DNA of 6,499 nucleotides from Pyrinomonadaceae bacterium (GTDB lineage Bacteria; Acidobacteriota; Blastocatellia; Pyrinomonadales; Pyrinomonadaceae). A program made the position numbers and the translations under genes. The stretch covers positions 1 to 6,499 of the forward strand of contig JACDAW010000050.1 of NCBI GenBank assembly GCA_013695245.1, written 5' to 3'. Position 1 is the first letter of the stretch. Each line of letters begins with the position of its first letter. Under the pieces are notes generated by a model. The model did no database searches and had not been told where the DNA came from. It was given only the letters and a program-made list of their open reading frames with translations. This document shows, piece by piece, positions 3,926 through 6,499 of the stretch.

Positions 3926-5341
3926 CTACTCTATCGTTTGGTTTGTAAAAATGTTTTTATCAATCCGCGCCGGATCGCCGATCACGACGAAGCGCAGGTT
4001 GCGCATGTATTGACGTGCGACGCGCTGCACATCCGCCGGACTCACAGCGCGCAACTTTGCGATGTAATCGAGCGAGTTGCGCCAGCCGCCGCCGATCAGT
4101 TCATACAGGGCGAGTTCGGCCGCCTGCGCCGCGTTCGTCTCTTCTCCCATGTAATACGTCGTCAGATATTGCTGCATCTGCGCCGCAATATCGCTTTGAT
4201 CAGTGCGCTCGTTCTGCAAGCGATAGATTTCGCCAAGCATAACTTTAACGGCTTGATTGGCGTCAACGGCCGTTACATAAATGCCGCCAATGTTTGCGCC
4301 TTGACTGCGCAGGAAAGCATCCGGCGCGTATGAGAGATTGCGTCGCAAGCGCACTTCGGTAAAGACGCGGCTTTGCAAAATCGAAGATGCCACGCGCATC
4401 GGATAGATGTCAGGATTGGTCAAAGACGGCGCGGCGAAAATTCCTTGCACATAGTTTGTCGGAATCGGGCGCGGCGTAATGTCAACCGTCTGCGCGGTGA
4501 ATGAGAGTTGCGGCGTCGGTTCACTACGATATTCGCCGCGCGGTAAACGCCCGAACGAGGTGTTGAGACGCTCGCGTAAGGTGGCAGCGTCTAAATCGCC
4601 GACGATCACGAGCAGCAGACGCGAAGTCTGCATCATCTGCGCGTGATAGCGACGCAAATCTTCCGGCTTCAAGCGGCTCACGGATTCGCTTGTTCCCTCT
4701 GGATCATTTAAGTAAGGATGCCCGGCGTAAGCGACGCGCGCCTGTAGCAATTGCAAAAAGGCATCCGGCGTGTCCGCTTCGCTTTGCAGACCGATCAGAG
4801 TGCGATTCTTGATGCGCTCAAAGTCGTCTTGCGCAAACGTCGGGCGGAGCGCAACGTCCGTAAAGATTTCCCATGAGCGGTCGAAGTTGCGGCGCGTCGT
4901 GCCCATCGAGAGCACCGAGTAATCGTAGTTTGAGCCGGAACTAATGGTGGTGCCCATGCGCGCAAGTTCGCGGCGCAACTGTTCGCGCGGAAACTTCTGG
5001 CTCGCCTCCGTCGCCACGTCAAGCATCAAGGGTTCGATTCCGGCGTTAGCGGCCGTTACGTTACGCGAACCGCCACGCAAGAATAATCCGGCGACGACTG
5101 ACTGACTGCCCGCGCGCCGCTTAACGAGCACCTTGAGGCCGTTGATGTCCAACTCGGTAATGAGCGCGGCGTTCGTCTCCGCGATCCGGCGGTCGGAAGC
5201 AGTTTGAAGTTGCGTTTTGCCCTGCGGCTTTGCTGAAGATTCCTGTTGGGCGAGAGCGCTCACCGGAGCGATTCCGGCAAACAGCACCAGCAAGAAAATG
5301 AAGACGAATTGCGGTGAACGTAGATTGAAGTTCTTAATCAT
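3926..5341 (-). CDS. Secreted M16-like protein, zinc site lost (partner subunit)
   Basis: This 471-residue protein has the M16B (insulinase/processing peptidase) fold. A signal peptide with a basic start (MIKNFNLR), hydrophobic core (11-26) and probable cleavage after ALA-QQ (about 31) predicts export. The N-terminal M16 domain spans about 60-265. Where active members carry HxxEH, this has AGIEP (100-104): Glu103 is kept but both histidines are lost. The downstream glutamate ligand position is also not preserved (RTLIGLQSE near 180-188). The C-terminal domain (about 280-460) keeps the Arg/Tyr pair in VRLRRNLSY (Arg331, Tyr338), which in the family binds the substrate backbone. It should therefore be a non-catalytic subunit that completes the peptidase encoded just upstream. 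The gap between the two genes is 78 bases and carries a possible promoter. No clear Shine-Dalgarno sequence precedes the ATG. Confidence 0.9.
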   Translation of the reverse strand: MIKNFNLRSPQFVFIFLLVLFAGIAPVSALAQQESSAKPQGKTQLQTASDRRIAETNAALITELDINGLKVLVKRRAGSQSVVAGLFLRGGSRNVTAANAGIEPLMLDVATEASQKFPREQLRRELARMGTTISSGSNYDYSVLSMGTTRRNFDRSWEIFTDVALRPTFAQDDFERIKNRTLIGLQSEADTPDAFLQLLQARVAYAGHPYLNDPEGTSESVSRLKPEDLRRYHAQMMQTSRLLLVIVGDLDAATLRERLNTSFGRLPRGEYRSEPTPQLSFTAQTVDITPRPIPTNYVQGIFAAPSLTNPDIYPMRVASSILQSRVFTEVRLRRNLSYAPDAFLRSQGANIGGIYVTAVDANQAVKVMLGEIYRLQNERTDQSDIAAQMQQYLTTYYMGEETNAAQAAELALYELIGGGWRNSLDYIAKLRAVSPADVQRVARQYMRNLRFVVIGDPARIDKNIFTNQTIE

Positions 5342-5391
5342 GAAGTTATACGCGATGATTTTTTTACAATGGCGCGGGAGTCGTCTCTTTA

Positions 5392-5397
5392 ATTATA
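5392..5397 (-). promoter_or_regulatory. Possible -10 box between the two M16 genes
   Basis: The minus strand reads TATAAT at 5397-5392, within an A+T-rich 78-base gap upstream of the M16-like gene. No -35 box at the normal distance stands out; a TTGTAA is only eight bases away. The octamer GCGTATAA occurs here (5400-5393) and again just before the ATG (5353-5346). It may be an internal promoter, but the evidence is slight. Confidence 0.25.
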
Positions 5398-5419
5398 CGC
5401 TAAATTTACAAATCGCTTC

Positions 5420-6499
5420 TTAGCGCCCGATCAAATCTTCCGGCGTGAGGCGTGAGCTTTGCGCGGCTTCATCGGACATCAAAGCGAGTCCGACATGCGG
5501 CTTGCCTTGAATATAGTTTGTGACGTAGCGACTGATGTCGGCGCGCGACGTGCGGCGCAAGTTCGCGTGATAGCCGCGAAAATAATCAAGCCCGGTTGAA
5601 GCCCACCAGAACGAAAGCGTGTGCGCATAGCTGCTTAACTTTTCACGCGAGTAAAGGTCTTCGGCTTCAAGCAATGCCTTCGCACTCTCAAGTTGCTCGT
5701 CCGTATAATAACCGGGTTCATTAAAGCGCTTGATCTCATCGTATATCGCTTGCACGGCGGCGCGCGCTTTGTCAGGTGTGCTTTGCACCGTGATCGTGAT
5801 GGGGCCGACGTTGCGCTGCGTTAAATAGAGAACGCCGACGCCGGAGACAAGTCCTGAATCTACGAGCGCGCGTTGAAAACGTGAATCAGGTTGTTGAAGG
5901 ATGAACGAGAACACGTCCGCCGCGTAGGTCGCCGCGTTGTCCTTGCCGATTGAGGGGCCGTGCCAGCCGAGTTGGATGACGACGTTCTGCACGGGCTGGC
6001 GAATGATCGCGCCTTCGCTTTTCGGAAGCGGCGGATGTTCGGCGGGCGGAAATTTAACGAACGGGTCTTCCGATTGTTTCCAATCGCCAAACAGATCGGT
6101 CGCCAATCGAAACGCCGCGTCAGGACTCGCGTCGCCCGTGACGATGAGCGCCGCGTTGTTTGGAATGTAATAGCGACTTTGAATCAGCCGCATTGTGTCA
6201 GTCGTAGCTTTGGAGACGGTCTCGCGGTTGCCGCCCGGATTCTTGCGGCTCGGATACTTGTAGAACAGGCGGTCGTTCATCGCGCGCCCCAGATAGCCGT
6301 AAGGATTCGATTCGCTGCGGTCGAGTTCGCCCAAAATGGCTTGGCGTTCCTGCTCGAATTGTCGTTCGTCAAAGAGCGGGTAGCGCGCCGCGTCGCGCAT
6401 AAAGCGCATGGCGATGCCGATGTTTGGAGAAGTCGTCGTGAAGTAGTAATTAACGAGTTCGGTCGAAGTCTCGGCGTTGAAAACCAACCCGATCTGATC
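5420..6499 (-). CDS. M16 zinc peptidase, catalytic-type subunit, 5' end missing
   Basis: The reading frame is open to the window edge; 359 codons and the TAA are visible. It begins DQIGLVFNAETSTE, which matches the part of M16 proteins just after the HxxEH helix. The zinc motif itself should therefore lie about 20 codons beyond the edge. The third zinc ligand is visible as Glu58 in RQAILGELDR (visible codons 53-61), the usual ER-x-x-(V/I)-L-x-E pattern. The C-terminal domain (from about 165) lacks the Arg/Tyr pair: the matching stretch RALVDSGLVS (210-219) has Leu and Ser at those positions. This is the reverse of the downstream M16-like protein, so together they would make one active heterodimer, as known for bacterial M16B pairs and mitochondrial processing peptidase. 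A TTG at 6487 is not the true start. Confidence 0.93.
   Translation of the reverse strand, partial: DQIGLVFNAETSTELVNYYFTTTSPNIGIAMRFMRDAARYPLFDERQFEQERQAILGELDRSESNPYGYLGRAMNDRLFYKYPSRKNPGGNRETVSKATTDTMRLIQSRYYIPNNAALIVTGDASPDAAFRLATDLFGDWKQSEDPFVKFPPAEHPPLPKSEGAIIRQPVQNVVIQLGWHGPSIGKDNAATYAADVFSFILQQPDSRFQRALVDSGLVSGVGVLYLTQRNVGPITITVQSTPDKARAAVQAIYDEIKRFNEPGYYTDEQLESAKALLEAEDLYSREKLSSYAHTLSFWWASTGLDYFRGYHANLRRTSRADISRYVTNYIQGKPHVGLALMSDEAAQSSRLTPEDLIGR

Noticed and set aside
3899..4333. 144-residue + strand frame
   Set aside because: Antisense to the M16-like gene and has no motif of its own.

Overview
The window (6,499 bases, no RNA genes seen) is bacterial. It falls into a left half with short accessory genes on the + strand and a right half with larger, ordinary genes on the - strand. 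Two M16 peptidase genes beside a membrane-anchored esterase, and a moderate-to-high G+C coding style, would suit an environmental bacterium such as a member of Acidobacteriota. That placement is a weak guess; no phylogenetic marker is present.

Left half (1-2671). The first ~435 bases hold no gene I can support beyond two doubtful minus-strand frames. Then come an unrecognised 143-residue protein (519-950), a type II toxin-antitoxin pair with a MazF/PemK ribonuclease toxin (1136-1673), a phosphinothricin-type GNAT acetyltransferase (1751-2248) and a DoxX-like membrane protein with no normal start codon (2273-2671). The most notable structure is a 20-bp direct repeat (19/20 identical) that starts inside the stop codon of the unknown gene (949-968) and recurs just after mazF (1690-1709). 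It brackets the toxin-antitoxin pair exactly. The repeat begins with an RYYYAAC-type heptamer at its first copy, and a GTTRRRY heptamer (GTTAGAC, 489-495) lies just before the unknown gene. With short single-gene or single-operon units all on one strand, this looks like a run of integron gene cassettes or their decayed relatives without a visible integrase. The complete folded attC structure could not be demonstrated by eye, so this is inference.

Right half (2675-6499). Three minus-strand genes are read from right to left. The first is an M16 peptidase, cut by the window edge, that keeps the downstream zinc-ligand glutamate but lacks the C-terminal Arg/Tyr pair. The second is a secreted M16-like protein that has lost the zinc motif but keeps the Arg/Tyr pair. 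The third is an alpha/beta hydrolase with N-terminal membrane helices and an intact Ser-Asp-His triad. The two M16 proteins are complementary halves, as in known heterodimeric M16B peptidases, and probably work together outside the cytoplasm. The two halves of the window converge at 2671/2675 with only three bases between stop codons.
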